Source of the DNA: Spirochaetia bacterium
Lineage (GTDB): Bacteria > Spirochaetota > Spirochaetia > Treponematales > Rectinemataceae
NCBI GenBank assembly: GCA_021286925.1
Contig: JAJTBL010000023.1
Location: forward strand, 1 to 12,752
Direction of reading: 5' to 3'
Length of the DNA stretch: 12,752 bases
The notes under the pieces were generated by a model that worked only from the letters and a program-made list of their open reading frames with translations, had not been told where the DNA came from and searched no databases. How positions within the stretch are numbered: the stretch's first letter is position 1; each line of letters opens with the position of its first letter. Of the stretch, positions 1 through 7,650 are shown piece by piece. Made by a program: the position numbers and the translations under genes.

Positions 1-1390
1 TAATCGGATCTTTTCCTTCGATGTCAATCCTGAATTTTTGACTTAGCAGAATGAGTTCGCTGCCCGATTTATCGGTTCTGATTTCCTGATATTCGCAATA
101 GCCTTCCTCGAGCGCTTTTCGATCCATCGCAAGCGTAAATTTTGCCTGTTCAGGAGTGAAAATTTCAGTCGGAGTTTTACCTATCCACTCGTGCCTGGGG
201 AAATGGGAATCAAAACTGCTGTTGGTATACAGAATTCTGCTAGCTATGTCCTTAATTGCTATCATGGAAGGCATATATTTCATAAACGCGTCGAATTTTT
301 TGTGCTCTTCCTCCAGCTGTCTCGCCAAGCTCAGCTCTTTTCCCATTTCACGGTTCATTCTGCTCGCCGAAATCAAGTGAATAGCAAAAATTCCGCTCGC
401 CAACAAGGCGAGAGCGGCAAGAATATGTGAAATGAGCGAGGCTATCCAAGGCCGCATAACTTCATTTTGATGCAGGCTGACAAAGAGCGTCATGTCGCTG
501 TCCGGAATCGGCGCTGCATAGGCGAAGACAGGCATGCCGTGATAATTCCTGCCTTTGAGAAAACCGGATTTTCCGGTAAGCGCCTTTGCTTCAGCAGAAT
601 TGCTCCGTGTTAAAGGATGTGAAAAGGTGAGCGCGGCTCCCGGCATGGATGCCAGCGGACTGAGAAATTGCACTTCCTCCTGATTTTTTCTGAAGATATA
701 GGATTCTGCCGATTCCGAGGGGACAGGCCAATCCGATACCAGCGCAAAATAGTCAGGCTCGGCTTCAAGCAGATGCACGACATAGGCGGAAGGTTTTTCA
801 GCATTTGCGTGTTCGTAAAGCCCATACACGATGGCGAAACCGGGCTTGCCCGACGGGGCCATATTGAAAATTCTCGAAACGACCGGCTTTCTTTCTGCTT
901 CAGATTGATGGATGGCTGAAAGCATGGCTTCATCAACAAACATGTTGTCGGAGGTGCTGAAACAGATTGAAAAATCCTGGCTGAAGATGACTGAAGCAGT
1001 GTAATGATAGGATTCCGAGAGTGTATTCAGATAGGCAGTCAATCGTTCTTGCGGCTGCTGATTTTTATTACCGCGGGCGGTATACACCGCCAGTCTTGTA
1101 AAGTCCTGGTTTTTACTATTTTCCTGAGCTTCGACCAAATAAATTTTAAAAAACGCTTCTATGCGGCTTAATTTCTGCGCCGCGATTGAAGCGAGCAATT
1201 TTTCGGTTTGTGTGGAGAGCTGGACATATTGACTGGCTGCATAGATTCCAAGTGCAATAAACATGGCCAGAATGGCGCAGATGATAAGCATGGCTTCAGA
1301 AACCGACACACGCAGAGGGCGCCTCTGCTTCAGCGCATTGGTGCTCTTTGAATGCTGACGTGTTCGGAAAATGTCTGCCATCGGTCCCAT
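1..1390 (-). CDS. Membrane sensor protein, N-terminal part (two TM segments, periplasmic sensor domain, PAS); cut by window start
   Basis: This is an open frame of 463 codons that runs off the window start, so the C-terminal output domain is unseen. It has a basic N-terminus and a transmembrane segment at about residues 34-54. An extracytoplasmic domain of roughly 260 residues (55-314) follows, with the size and layout of a double-Cache-type ligand sensor. A second transmembrane segment lies at about 315-340, then a charged, probably coiled linker (341-365) and a PAS domain from about 366. The PAS domain contains the stretch IGKTPTEIFTPEQA. This architecture is typical of sensor histidine kinases and also of diguanylate cyclases; which one cannot be told here. 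ATG 1390 is preferred because GAGG (1401-1404) lies 10 bases upstream; ATG 1381 is an alternative. It is separated from transketolase by a terminator, so it is probably transcribed on its own. The domain assignment is by eye. Confidence 0.82.
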   Translation of the reverse strand, partial: MGPMADIFRTRQHSKSTNALKQRRPLRVSVSEAMLIICAILAMFIALGIYAASQYVQLSTQTEKLLASIAAQKLSRIEAFFKIYLVEAQENSKNQDFTRLAVYTARGNKNQQPQERLTAYLNTLSESYHYTASVIFSQDFSICFSTSDNMFVDEAMLSAIHQSEAERKPVVSRIFNMAPSGKPGFAIVYGLYEHANAEKPSAYVVHLLEAEPDYFALVSDWPVPSESAESYIFRKNQEEVQFLSPLASMPGAALTFSHPLTRSNSAEAKALTGKSGFLKGRNYHGMPVFAYAAPIPDSDMTLFVSLHQNEVMRPWIASLISHILAALALLASGIFAIHLISASRMNREMGKELSLARQLEEEHKKFDAFMKYMPSMIAIKDIASRILYTNSSFDSHFPRHEWIGKTPTEIFTPEQAKFTLAMDRKALEEGYCEYQEIRTDKSGSELILLSQKFRIDIEGKDPI

Positions 1391-1461
1391 ACTGGAAATA
1401 CCTCGCTTCTGAAAGTGGATGAATTCAGGGACTTTTTGGATTGCGCGAGGACGTTTTAAAC

Positions 1462-1489
1462 AGTATACATCATTGCTGAAAAATGGAAA
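1462..1489 (-). promoter_or_regulatory. Possible promoter of the sensor gene
   Basis: On the minus strand a TATACT box (1462-1467, five of six to TATAAT) lies 16 bases behind a weak TTTCCA (1484-1489, four of six to TTGACA). It would give a leader of about 65 bases before ATG 1390. The -35 part overlaps the upstream terminator stem, so this is a tentative call based on pattern matching only. Confidence 0.3.
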
Positions 1490-1511
1490 GCAGGAAATTT
1501 TCCTGCTTTCC
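1478..1511 (-). terminator. Intrinsic terminator of transketolase, possibly bidirectional
   Basis: A perfect inverted repeat (GGAAAGCAGGA at 1485-1495 and its complement at 1501-1511, extendable by one A-T pair) closes a loop of 3-5 bases. On the minus strand the stem is followed by a run of T (complement of 1479-1483), starting 14 bases past the transketolase stop. On the plus strand it is followed by TTGTTTTTT, so it could also stop rightward transcription, although no rightward gene ends here. Confidence 0.82.
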
Positions 1512-1524
1512 TTGTTTTTTAAAC

Positions 1525-3525
1525 TTACAGATGAGCAAGCAGAAGCTGAGCGAATTTTTCGGCGGTAAAACCGAGATGCTCGGCAACCTTGTCGCCAGGG
1601 CCTGATTCGCCAAAACGCTCAATTGAGAATATTCGATCTGGCTGTGCAAAGCGCTCCCAGCCTTGCGCCACGCCAGCTTCGACGGCAAATACCGCGGCGC
1701 CGGGAGCAAGAATCGCTTCCTTGACCGGCGCGGGGGCATTGGCAAAGGCTCGCATATCAGTCACCGAAACAATTCTGATGTTCAGTTCGGGGCGTTTTTC
1801 GGCGACGAGAGCACAGGCTTTCCAGGCGAGCTGGACTTCCGAGCCGGTTGCCAGAATGGTCGCGTCAGGCGGTACAGCGGTGTTTTTCGCCACATACGCG
1901 CCAAGCGCCATGGTGTAGGGCCACTCGGGATCGTCTTTTGTGAATACCGGCAGATTCTGGCGTGTCAGCACCAGTACTGTCGGGCCGTCGGTTTTTTCCA
2001 TGGCCATGCGCCAGGCAACTGCGGTTTCCTCGGCATCAGCGGGGCGTACAACGCTGACATTGGGAATAGCCCGCAGAGAGGCGAGGGTTTCCACCGGCTG
2101 ATGCGTCGGCCCATCTTCACCGATATAGATCGAATCATGGGTCAGCACATAGATGACGGGGAGTTTCATAAGCGCGGCAAGCCTGAGCGCGGGGCGCAGA
2201 TAATCGGCAAAAACGAGGAAGGTTGCAACAAAAGGCCGGAGCCCGCCGTAGAGCGCCATACCGTTGGCGATGGCAGCCATGCCGTGCTCCCGGACGCCGA
2301 AATGGATGTAGCGTCCTTTTGGATTCGTCTTGCTGAACACCTGGGAACTGCCGTCCGGAGCGGGCGGGAACTGGGTCACATTAGGACTGGTGAGATCCGC
2401 TGAGCCGCCGACAAAGTTCGGCCAGGCTTTTGCAATTGCCGTGATACATTTGCCGGAAGCATTGCGGGTGGCGATTTTCTCCCCCTGGGCAAAGGAAGGC
2501 AGATCCGGCTCTGCCATCGGCCGATTGAAGAACCAGGCGCTCAACTCCTCGGAAAGCTCCGGATGGGCTTTGCCCCAGGCTTCATAGGTTTTTTGCCATT
2601 CAGCCTTGCGGGCTGCAAGTTCCTTGCGGTGATTCGCGAAGTATTCATAGGCCTCAGGCGCGACATAGAAAGGCACATCCTGGGGAATGCCCAGTGCAGC
2701 CTTGGTCTTCGCGGCCTCTTCTTCGCCAAGCGGCGCGCCGTGCACACCCGAGGTACCCTGCTTGCCGGGAGAGCCCTTGCCGATAATGCTTTTCAGCACA
2801 ATCAGGCTTGGCTTATGCTTTTCGGCCTTTGCCATGGCGGTGAGTCTGGCAAGTCCTTCAAAGTCGTACATGTCGCTGTGGAGCACCTGCCAGCCGTATG
2901 CTTCGAATCGGCTGGAAACATCTTCGGTAAAGGCGATCGATGTGGAGCCGTCGATGGATATCGAATTGGAATCGTAGTAGGCGATGAGTTTGCCGAGTCC
3001 GAGATGACCGGCCAGTGAGCAGGCTTCGCTGGCGACGCCTTCCATGAGACAGCCGTCGCCCACCAGCGTATAGGTATAATTGTCAATAATTTCGGCATCA
3101 GGCGTGTTGAAATGTGCCGCGAGCATTCGTTCAGCAATTGCCATGCCGACCGCGTTCGCGATGCCCTGTCCCAGCGGTCCCGTGGTTGTCTCAACGCCGG
3201 GGGTGACCCCATATTCGGGATGTCCTGCGCATTTCGAGCCAATCTGGCGGAATGATTTGATATCATCAAGCGAAACCGGAAAACCTGCCATGTGGAGGAT
3301 GGAATACAACAGCATCGAGCCATGGCCGGCTGATAGAACAAAGCGGTCCCGGTTGAGCCATGACGGATCGGCAGGGTCGTACGTCATTTCGACACCATAG
3401 AGGTACGCGGCGAGCTCCGCAGCGCCCATCGGCAATCCGGGGTGCCCGGAATTAGCCTTCTGAATGGCATCAATGGTCAGGCTTCTGACCGACAAAGCAA
3501 TTTTTTCCAATGAATGAATATCCAT
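1525..3525 (-). CDS. tkt: Transketolase
   Basis: This thiamine-diphosphate enzyme of the non-oxidative pentose phosphate pathway moves two-carbon ketol units between sugar phosphates in the cytoplasm. The protein is 666 residues, the usual full length. Visible landmarks are GHPGLPMGAAE (from about 27, with substrate-binding His28), TTGPLGQG (about 114-121), the ThDP/metal motif GDGCLMEG (156-163) with the metal-ligand Asn near 187, and GGSADLTSPN (about 373). HFGVREHGM near 408-416 carries the catalytic Glu413 that activates the cofactor, and the phosphate-binding region HDSIYIGEDGPTHQP follows. ATG 3525 is chosen because AAGGAG (3534-3539) sits 8 bases upstream; an in-frame TTG at 3531 is only 2 bases from it and is unlikely. 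The gene lies 67 bases behind uvrC and may be co-transcribed, but it also has its own promoter-like sequence. Nothing is missing or broken. Confidence 0.97.
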   Translation of the reverse strand: MDIHSLEKIALSVRSLTIDAIQKANSGHPGLPMGAAELAAYLYGVEMTYDPADPSWLNRDRFVLSAGHGSMLLYSILHMAGFPVSLDDIKSFRQIGSKCAGHPEYGVTPGVETTTGPLGQGIANAVGMAIAERMLAAHFNTPDAEIIDNYTYTLVGDGCLMEGVASEACSLAGHLGLGKLIAYYDSNSISIDGSTSIAFTEDVSSRFEAYGWQVLHSDMYDFEGLARLTAMAKAEKHKPSLIVLKSIIGKGSPGKQGTSGVHGAPLGEEEAAKTKAALGIPQDVPFYVAPEAYEYFANHRKELAARKAEWQKTYEAWGKAHPELSEELSAWFFNRPMAEPDLPSFAQGEKIATRNASGKCITAIAKAWPNFVGGSADLTSPNVTQFPPAPDGSSQVFSKTNPKGRYIHFGVREHGMAAIANGMALYGGLRPFVATFLVFADYLRPALRLAALMKLPVIYVLTHDSIYIGEDGPTHQPVETLASLRAIPNVSVVRPADAEETAVAWRMAMEKTDGPTVLVLTRQNLPVFTKDDPEWPYTMALGAYVAKNTAVPPDATILATGSEVQLAWKACALVAEKRPELNIRIVSVTDMRAFANAPAPVKEAILAPGAAVFAVEAGVAQGWERFAQPDRIFSIERFGESGPGDKVAEHLGFTAEKFAQLLLAHL

Positions 3526-3546
3526 GTGCAATACTCCTTATCGATA

Positions 3547-3576
3547 ATTATTCCAGTATGCCATGGATTTTGTCCA
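3547..3576 (-). promoter_or_regulatory. Possible promoter of transketolase in the uvrC-tkt gap
   Basis: The minus strand carries TGGACA (3571-3576, five of six to TTGACA), 18 bases, then AATAAT (3547-3552, five of six to TATAAT). The transcript would start about 15 bases downstream of the box, just ahead of the AAGGAG ribosome site. This would allow transketolase to be expressed independently of uvrC. A CATACT on the same strand (complement of 3556-3561) is a competing -10 candidate. Confidence 0.45.
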
Positions 3577-3592
3577 GTGCATACGGCAAAGC

Positions 3593-5428
3593 TCACAATC
3601 CGTAACTGCTGCCGGCCTTTTCCTTGACCATGAGCGCTGTTTCGCGCGAAATCCCTGCTTCATCTGCAATCCGCTCGACATCAGCCATGGCGATTTCCTT
3701 CAGCGAGCCGAAAATTTTCAGTAATTTCTTGGCTCTCTTTTCACCGATTCCCGGAACCGCTTCCAGTACGGTGAATTTCAGATTTTCAGTGCGGAGTTTT
3801 TTCGACAGCCCCGTCGCGAAACGGTGCGTTTCATCACGCACAGCAACCAAAACGCGCAGGGCTGGTGAATCTTTGGGCAATACAATTGGGCCGATACGGT
3901 CGGGCAGGTAAATTTCTTCATTTTTTTTGGCAAGCCCCGCAAGACCGCAGTCAAGCCCCAGCTCATCCAGAATTTCCCGCGCAGCGGAAACCTGCCCGGC
4001 GCCGCCATCAATCAGAATCAAATCTGGCAGTTCTGCTTCTTCATTGATAAGCCGTGTGTAGCGTCTTGCCACAGCTTCACGGATCGATGCGAAATCATCG
4101 ATTGCGCCGCCCAGGCTTTTGATTTTGAAATACCGGTAATTTTTTTTATCAGGGATACCGTTGTGAAAACTGACCAGCGATGCGACGGTGAATTTTCCGG
4201 CCAGGTGCGCTATGTCGAACCCTTCGATCCGCACGGGAAGCGTTTCCAAATCGAGGATGGATTTGAGTTCGGCCAACGCGGCCATATCGCCGATTTCTCT
4301 TCTGCGGCGGATCAATTCTTCCTTCGCATTTTGCACCGCCATCTGCATCGAAGCCGAATGCAGGCTCGAATCGGGAATCAGAAATTCAGGTGTCACCTGA
4401 TAATGAGCCTTGAAATACCGCTTCAGCGGCCGCACGGGGATTTTCGATTTCAGATACAGCCTCGCCGGCGGTTTTCGCTCCTGGGAGTAATACGACATCA
4501 TGAATGTCTCGATTGCCTCTTCCTCGCTTGAATACAGCGGCGCGATAAAACTGTCCCTGCCGCGCAGTCTGCCATCTCGCATCTGGAAAACGACCAGTGA
4601 AATCAGGTCGCCGTCTGAATGCCAGGCCAGATAATCTCTCGCTTCAGGATCGAAATCCTGCACGCTTGTTCTTCCCGCGAACTGCTCGACTGCCTTGATG
4701 GCGTCGCGTGCCTGCGCCGCCTCTTCAAATTTGAAAGCAGTTGCCGCTTCTTCCATTTTGCGGCGCAGATCCGCAAGCAGGGAATCCGTTTCTCCCATCA
4801 GCAGTTTCCTCACTTCCTGGACACGTTCCATATAGGCTTCATGAGAAATCCTTCCTGCGCAGGGGCCGGGGCATCTGCCGATATGATAATACATGCAGGG
4901 ACTTTCCCGCTTTTTCATGACAGTACAGCGCCGCAAGGGGAACAGCCGTTTGATAAGCTCCAGATAGGTATCAATAACTTCCGCACTCGGGAAAGGGCCG
5001 AAATATTCGCTGCCGTCGTTGATAATCCGCCGCGTCCTGAAAACGCGGGGAAATTCTTCTGCGGTAATCCGGATTGAGGGATAGGTTTTTCCGTCTTTCA
5101 GGTTGATGTTGTACCGCGGGCTGTGCTCTTTGATGAAATTGTTTTCCATGATGAGCGCGTCGTACTCACTGCCAGCCAGAACCCATTCGATGTGAGCAAC
5201 CCGCTCAACGAGATGGCGTGTTTTGATGTCTTTTTTGCCGCTGAAATACGAAAGCAGTCTGTTGCGGAGAATTTTCGCCTTGCCGACGTAGATGATAGTG
5301 TTGTTTTCATCGCGCATGATATAGACTCCCGGGGCTTCGGGTGCCTGCCGGGCCAGCGCTCTGAATTCGGCATTTTTTGCCGCCAACGGCGATAGTTGCC
5401 GCGGGCCTTTCCTCTCGTCATCCTTCAT
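3593..5428 (-). CDS. uvrC: UvrABC excinuclease subunit C
   Basis: UvrC makes both incisions around bulky DNA lesions in nucleotide excision repair, after UvrA/UvrB damage recognition. The protein is 611 residues, the family's usual length. The N-terminal GIY-YIG nuclease shows GVYIM (34-38), YVGKAK (47-52) and the catalytic Glu95 in MENNFIKEHSPRYN. A cysteine set C168-x9-C178-x7-C186-x3-C190 matches the iron-sulfur cysteines known in UvrC. A UVR motif, the UvrB contact, lies at about 223-250. The RNase-H-like 5'-incision domain has Asp405 (FDIAH), Asp474 (LIDGG) and His535 (DETHRFA). The C-terminal helix-hairpin-helix pair is at about 556-603. The open frame extends upstream to 5620, but that part overlaps the Nudix gene and does not look like UvrC. 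ATG 5428 precedes the conserved domain and lacks a Shine-Dalgarno. A TATACT box ends 8 bases upstream, suggesting a leaderless or nearly leaderless transcript. Confidence 0.96.
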   Translation of the reverse strand: MKDDERKGPRQLSPLAAKNAEFRALARQAPEAPGVYIMRDENNTIIYVGKAKILRNRLLSYFSGKKDIKTRHLVERVAHIEWVLAGSEYDALIMENNFIKEHSPRYNINLKDGKTYPSIRITAEEFPRVFRTRRIINDGSEYFGPFPSAEVIDTYLELIKRLFPLRRCTVMKKRESPCMYYHIGRCPGPCAGRISHEAYMERVQEVRKLLMGETDSLLADLRRKMEEAATAFKFEEAAQARDAIKAVEQFAGRTSVQDFDPEARDYLAWHSDGDLISLVVFQMRDGRLRGRDSFIAPLYSSEEEAIETFMMSYYSQERKPPARLYLKSKIPVRPLKRYFKAHYQVTPEFLIPDSSLHSASMQMAVQNAKEELIRRRREIGDMAALAELKSILDLETLPVRIEGFDIAHLAGKFTVASLVSFHNGIPDKKNYRYFKIKSLGGAIDDFASIREAVARRYTRLINEEAELPDLILIDGGAGQVSAAREILDELGLDCGLAGLAKKNEEIYLPDRIGPIVLPKDSPALRVLVAVRDETHRFATGLSKKLRTENLKFTVLEAVPGIGEKRAKKLLKIFGSLKEIAMADVERIADEAGISRETALMVKEKAGSSYGL

Positions 5429-5436
5429 TGGAATAT

Positions 5437-5444
5437 AGTATACT
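5437..5444. promoter_or_regulatory. Palindromic -10 element AGTATACT between divergent uvrC and Nudix genes
   Basis: The 67-base divergent region 5429-5495 contains the perfect palindrome AGTATACT. It reads TATACT on both strands (minus: 5442 to 5437; plus: 5439-5444). Leftward, the box ends 8 bases before the uvrC ATG. Rightward, a weak TCGTCA (5415-5420, inside uvrC) lies 18 bases ahead of it, and the Nudix message would have a leader of about 45 bases. No good leftward -35 is visible. Use as a promoter in both directions is inferred. Confidence 0.45.
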
Positions 5445-5495
5445 GCTTTCGAGCCATTCCGGCACCAGCGCGCTGCGCAATGGCGGGAGACAAAC

Positions 5496-6167
5496 ATGGG
5501 TTCTTCGACCAAAAAAAATCGGAATTCCGATAATGCGTCCATTTTGCAGGAACAGAACGAGCGGGCGGCGAAGACCTTGCTGCATCTGGGCGGCATACGC
5601 GAAGCAGCGGCGGCTTTCAAATTCTGTCCCGCCTGTGCAAGTCCGAAGCTCTACAGTGTCCGCGATCGGATGTGGGTCTGCCCTGATTGCGGCTTTGAAT
5701 ATTTTCACAATGTCGCGACCGCGGCGGGCATCATCATAGAAGTTAACGGCTCAATTGTGGTCCTCAAGCGTGCGAAAGAACCGCGGAAAGGCACGTATGC
5801 CCTGCCGGGGGGCTTTGTGGAATCTGGCGAGCGCGCCGAAGACGCCGCTTTGCGTGAATGCCGCGAGGAAATCGGCTGGGCGCCTGAAAAAATCGAATTT
5901 CTCGCGTCGTATCCGAACATCTATCGGTACCATAACATTCCCTACGCCACCTGCGATTTATATTTTTCAGCCAAGGTGCCGAGTTTCAACAATGCTGAAC
6001 TGGATATTGACCCAGAGGAAACCTCTGAAGTACTTTTGCTCTCCGCTGACGCCATTCCCTGGGAACTGATCGCCTTTGAATCGGCTCAGCGCGCGCTTCG
6101 CAAATATCTGCTTTCGCGGAGCATTGGACTTCCGCCCCGAAGCATGGAATGGGAAGTCCTCGAATAA
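5496..6167 (+). CDS. Nudix hydrolase with N-terminal zinc ribbon
   Basis: This is a Nudix-fold pyrophosphohydrolase of 223 residues. After a charged N-terminus of about 40 residues, a zinc ribbon is formed by C44-x2-C47 and C62-x2-C65. The Nudix domain follows, with an intact Nudix box: G106, E112, then REcREEIGW at 120-128, whose glutamates bind the catalytic metal. A downstream stretch with YPNIYRYHNIPY near 134-145 is common in Nudix proteins annotated as acting on ADP-ribose or NAD-type substrates. The SQPWPFP signature of NudC (NADH pyrophosphatase, mRNA decapping) is absent, so NudC itself is unlikely; the exact substrate is unknown. The start is supported by GGGAG (5485-5489) 6 bases upstream. 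It is first in a rightward cluster with pyruvate kinase 22 bases downstream, and divergent from uvrC. Confidence 0.9.
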   Translation: MGSSTKKNRNSDNASILQEQNERAAKTLLHLGGIREAAAAFKFCPACASPKLYSVRDRMWVCPDCGFEYFHNVATAAGIIIEVNGSIVVLKRAKEPRKGTYALPGGFVESGERAEDAALRECREEIGWAPEKIEFLASYPNIYRYHNIPYATCDLYFSAKVPSFNNAELDIDPEETSEVLLLSADAIPWELIAFESAQRALRKYLLSRSIGLPPRSMEWEVLE

Positions 6168-6189
6168 ACGGAATCACAAGGAGCATATG

Positions 6190-7650
6190 ATGGATAAACG
6201 GACGAAAATTGTCGCGACTACCGGGCCTGTTTCAGAAAATCCAGAAACAATCCAGGCGCTGGTCGAGGCGGGTGTGGATGTGTTCCGCCTCAATTTTTCT
6301 CATAAATCGCATGACGAGGCTGACCGGGCAATTGCGATGATCCACGATGTCAGGAAAAAACTCCGCAAGCCAATTGCAATCATGGCCGACATCAAGGGAC
6401 CGGCCCTGCGGCTTTACGGATATTCAGAGAAAATTCAGATTGCCAAGGGGCAGGAGCTGATCATTCAAAGCCATGATCCCATCGGCATCGAATCCTCAAA
6501 GTCCGATGAGGCTGGTACCGTATTCACCAATCTTCCCAATATAGACCGCATCTGCGCGATCGGTCAGAAAATCATTCTGATGGATGGCTATTTTACCGGA
6601 AAAGTTGTGGGCAGGGGAAAAGACAGTGTCAAGGTGAAAATCGAAAATGAGGGCGAACTGAGGCCTAAAGCCCACCTCACCATTCCCGGTGCCGACTATC
6701 CTATTCCCTTTCTCACCGAAAAAGATATCGCTGATATCAACTGGGCGGTCAGCCGCGATATCGAATTTGTCGCGCTCTCCTTTGTGCGTTGTGCGACAGA
6801 TATCGAGGAAGTCAGGAGACTGGTTCAGCGGACCGCGGTTTCTATGTCCAAACACACGCATATCAAACTCATCGCGAAAATTGAATCCGCAAAAGGGCTC
6901 GCGAATATCGATGAAATTGTGCAGGCTGCTGACGGCATCATGGTTGCGCGCGGCGACATGGGTGTGGAAATGCCCATCGAAAATGTTCCGATAGCCCAGA
7001 AATCGATTATCAGAAAGGGCTACTTGGCAGCTAAGCCGGTTATCACAGCCACTCAGATGCTTGAATCCATGATCGAAAATCCAATGCCGACACGGGCTGA
7101 AGTTTCCGATGTCGCGAACGCCTGTTTTGATTCGACAAGCGCGGTCATGCTTTCCGGCGAAACCGCAATGGGAAAATATCCGGTGCAGGTTGTCAGCGTT
7201 ATGCGCTCGATCATCGACACTGTGGAAAAACAATTTGATTATCTGGATTTTCATCACGATGTTCCGCCCGAGGTGCAAAACGGCGACATCCCCGCGATAA
7301 TGTCGTATAACGCGGTTTCCGTGGCATATCGCTGTAACGCGAAAGCGCTCATTGTGCTGACAGAAACCGGCCACGCGGCGCGGCTTCTGTCGCGTCTCAG
7401 GCCGCGGATGCCAATTTACGCGTTCCTTACCAACGAAGGCTTGTATCATCAGATGGCGCTTAACTGGGGCGTTACACCCTTCCTGCACAGCGGCAAGGGA
7501 ACACGCCTCGATGCGGTTGTCGATGAAGCCATCACAATCTGCAAAAAAGAGAATCTTCTTACGGCCGGTGACAAGGTCGTCATTGTTGCAGGACTTCCGC
7601 TTGCCCAGCAGGGTTCAACGAATATGATTCGTGTGGAGACAATCGAATGA
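6190..7650 (+). CDS. pyk: Pyruvate kinase
   Basis: This enzyme catalyses the last step of glycolysis, phosphoenolpyruvate plus ADP to pyruvate plus ATP. The protein is 486 residues with the usual order: barrel, B domain (about 70-170), rest of barrel, C-terminal allosteric domain. Key residues are present: Arg33, Asn35, Ser37 and His38 in FRLNFSH; Asp67 and Lys69; Lys230 and the metal ligand Glu232 in IAKIES; Asp256 in ARGDMGVE; and Thr287 in ITATQMLESM. SAVMLSGETAMGKYP follows. The usual TKGPEIRTG segment reads IKGPALRLYG, so the residue linked to potassium dependence is Ala72. ATG 6190 lies 6 bases after AAGGAG (6178-6183); the adjacent ATG 6187 is a possible start but only 3 bases away. 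The open frame reaches upstream to 6076, overlapping the Nudix gene, and that part is not homologous. The gene overlaps ribA by 4 bases. Confidence 0.96.
   Translation: MDKRTKIVATTGPVSENPETIQALVEAGVDVFRLNFSHKSHDEADRAIAMIHDVRKKLRKPIAIMADIKGPALRLYGYSEKIQIAKGQELIIQSHDPIGIESSKSDEAGTVFTNLPNIDRICAIGQKIILMDGYFTGKVVGRGKDSVKVKIENEGELRPKAHLTIPGADYPIPFLTEKDIADINWAVSRDIEFVALSFVRCATDIEEVRRLVQRTAVSMSKHTHIKLIAKIESAKGLANIDEIVQAADGIMVARGDMGVEMPIENVPIAQKSIIRKGYLAAKPVITATQMLESMIENPMPTRAEVSDVANACFDSTSAVMLSGETAMGKYPVQVVSVMRSIIDTVEKQFDYLDFHHDVPPEVQNGDIPAIMSYNAVSVAYRCNAKALIVLTETGHAARLLSRLRPRMPIYAFLTNEGLYHQMALNWGVTPFLHSGKGTRLDAVVDEAITICKKENLLTAGDKVVIVAGLPLAQQGSTNMIRVETIE

Noticed and set aside
1663..3400. Several plus-strand open frames opposite transketolase
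   Set aside because: They lie antisense to an intact conserved enzyme; their length reflects codon bias of the true strand.
5429..5620. A 64-residue N-terminal extension of uvrC
   Set aside because: The extension overlaps the Nudix gene and the divergent promoter region, does not resemble UvrC, and ATG 5428 gives the normal family length.
6076..6189. An N-terminal extension of pyruvate kinase
   Set aside because: It is out of frame within the Nudix gene, and a strong AAGGAG sits just before ATG 6187/6190.
6496..7488. A 330-residue open frame on the minus strand opposite pyruvate kinase
   Set aside because: It is fully antisense to a clearly conserved gene, has low-complexity shadow-like composition with many His, Arg, Phe and Asn, and no recognisable domain or ribosome site.
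7560..7646. A flavin (FMN) riboswitch ahead of ribA
   Set aside because: The region upstream of ribA is pyruvate kinase coding sequence with a 4-base overlap; no room and no conserved FMN-aptamer segments are seen.
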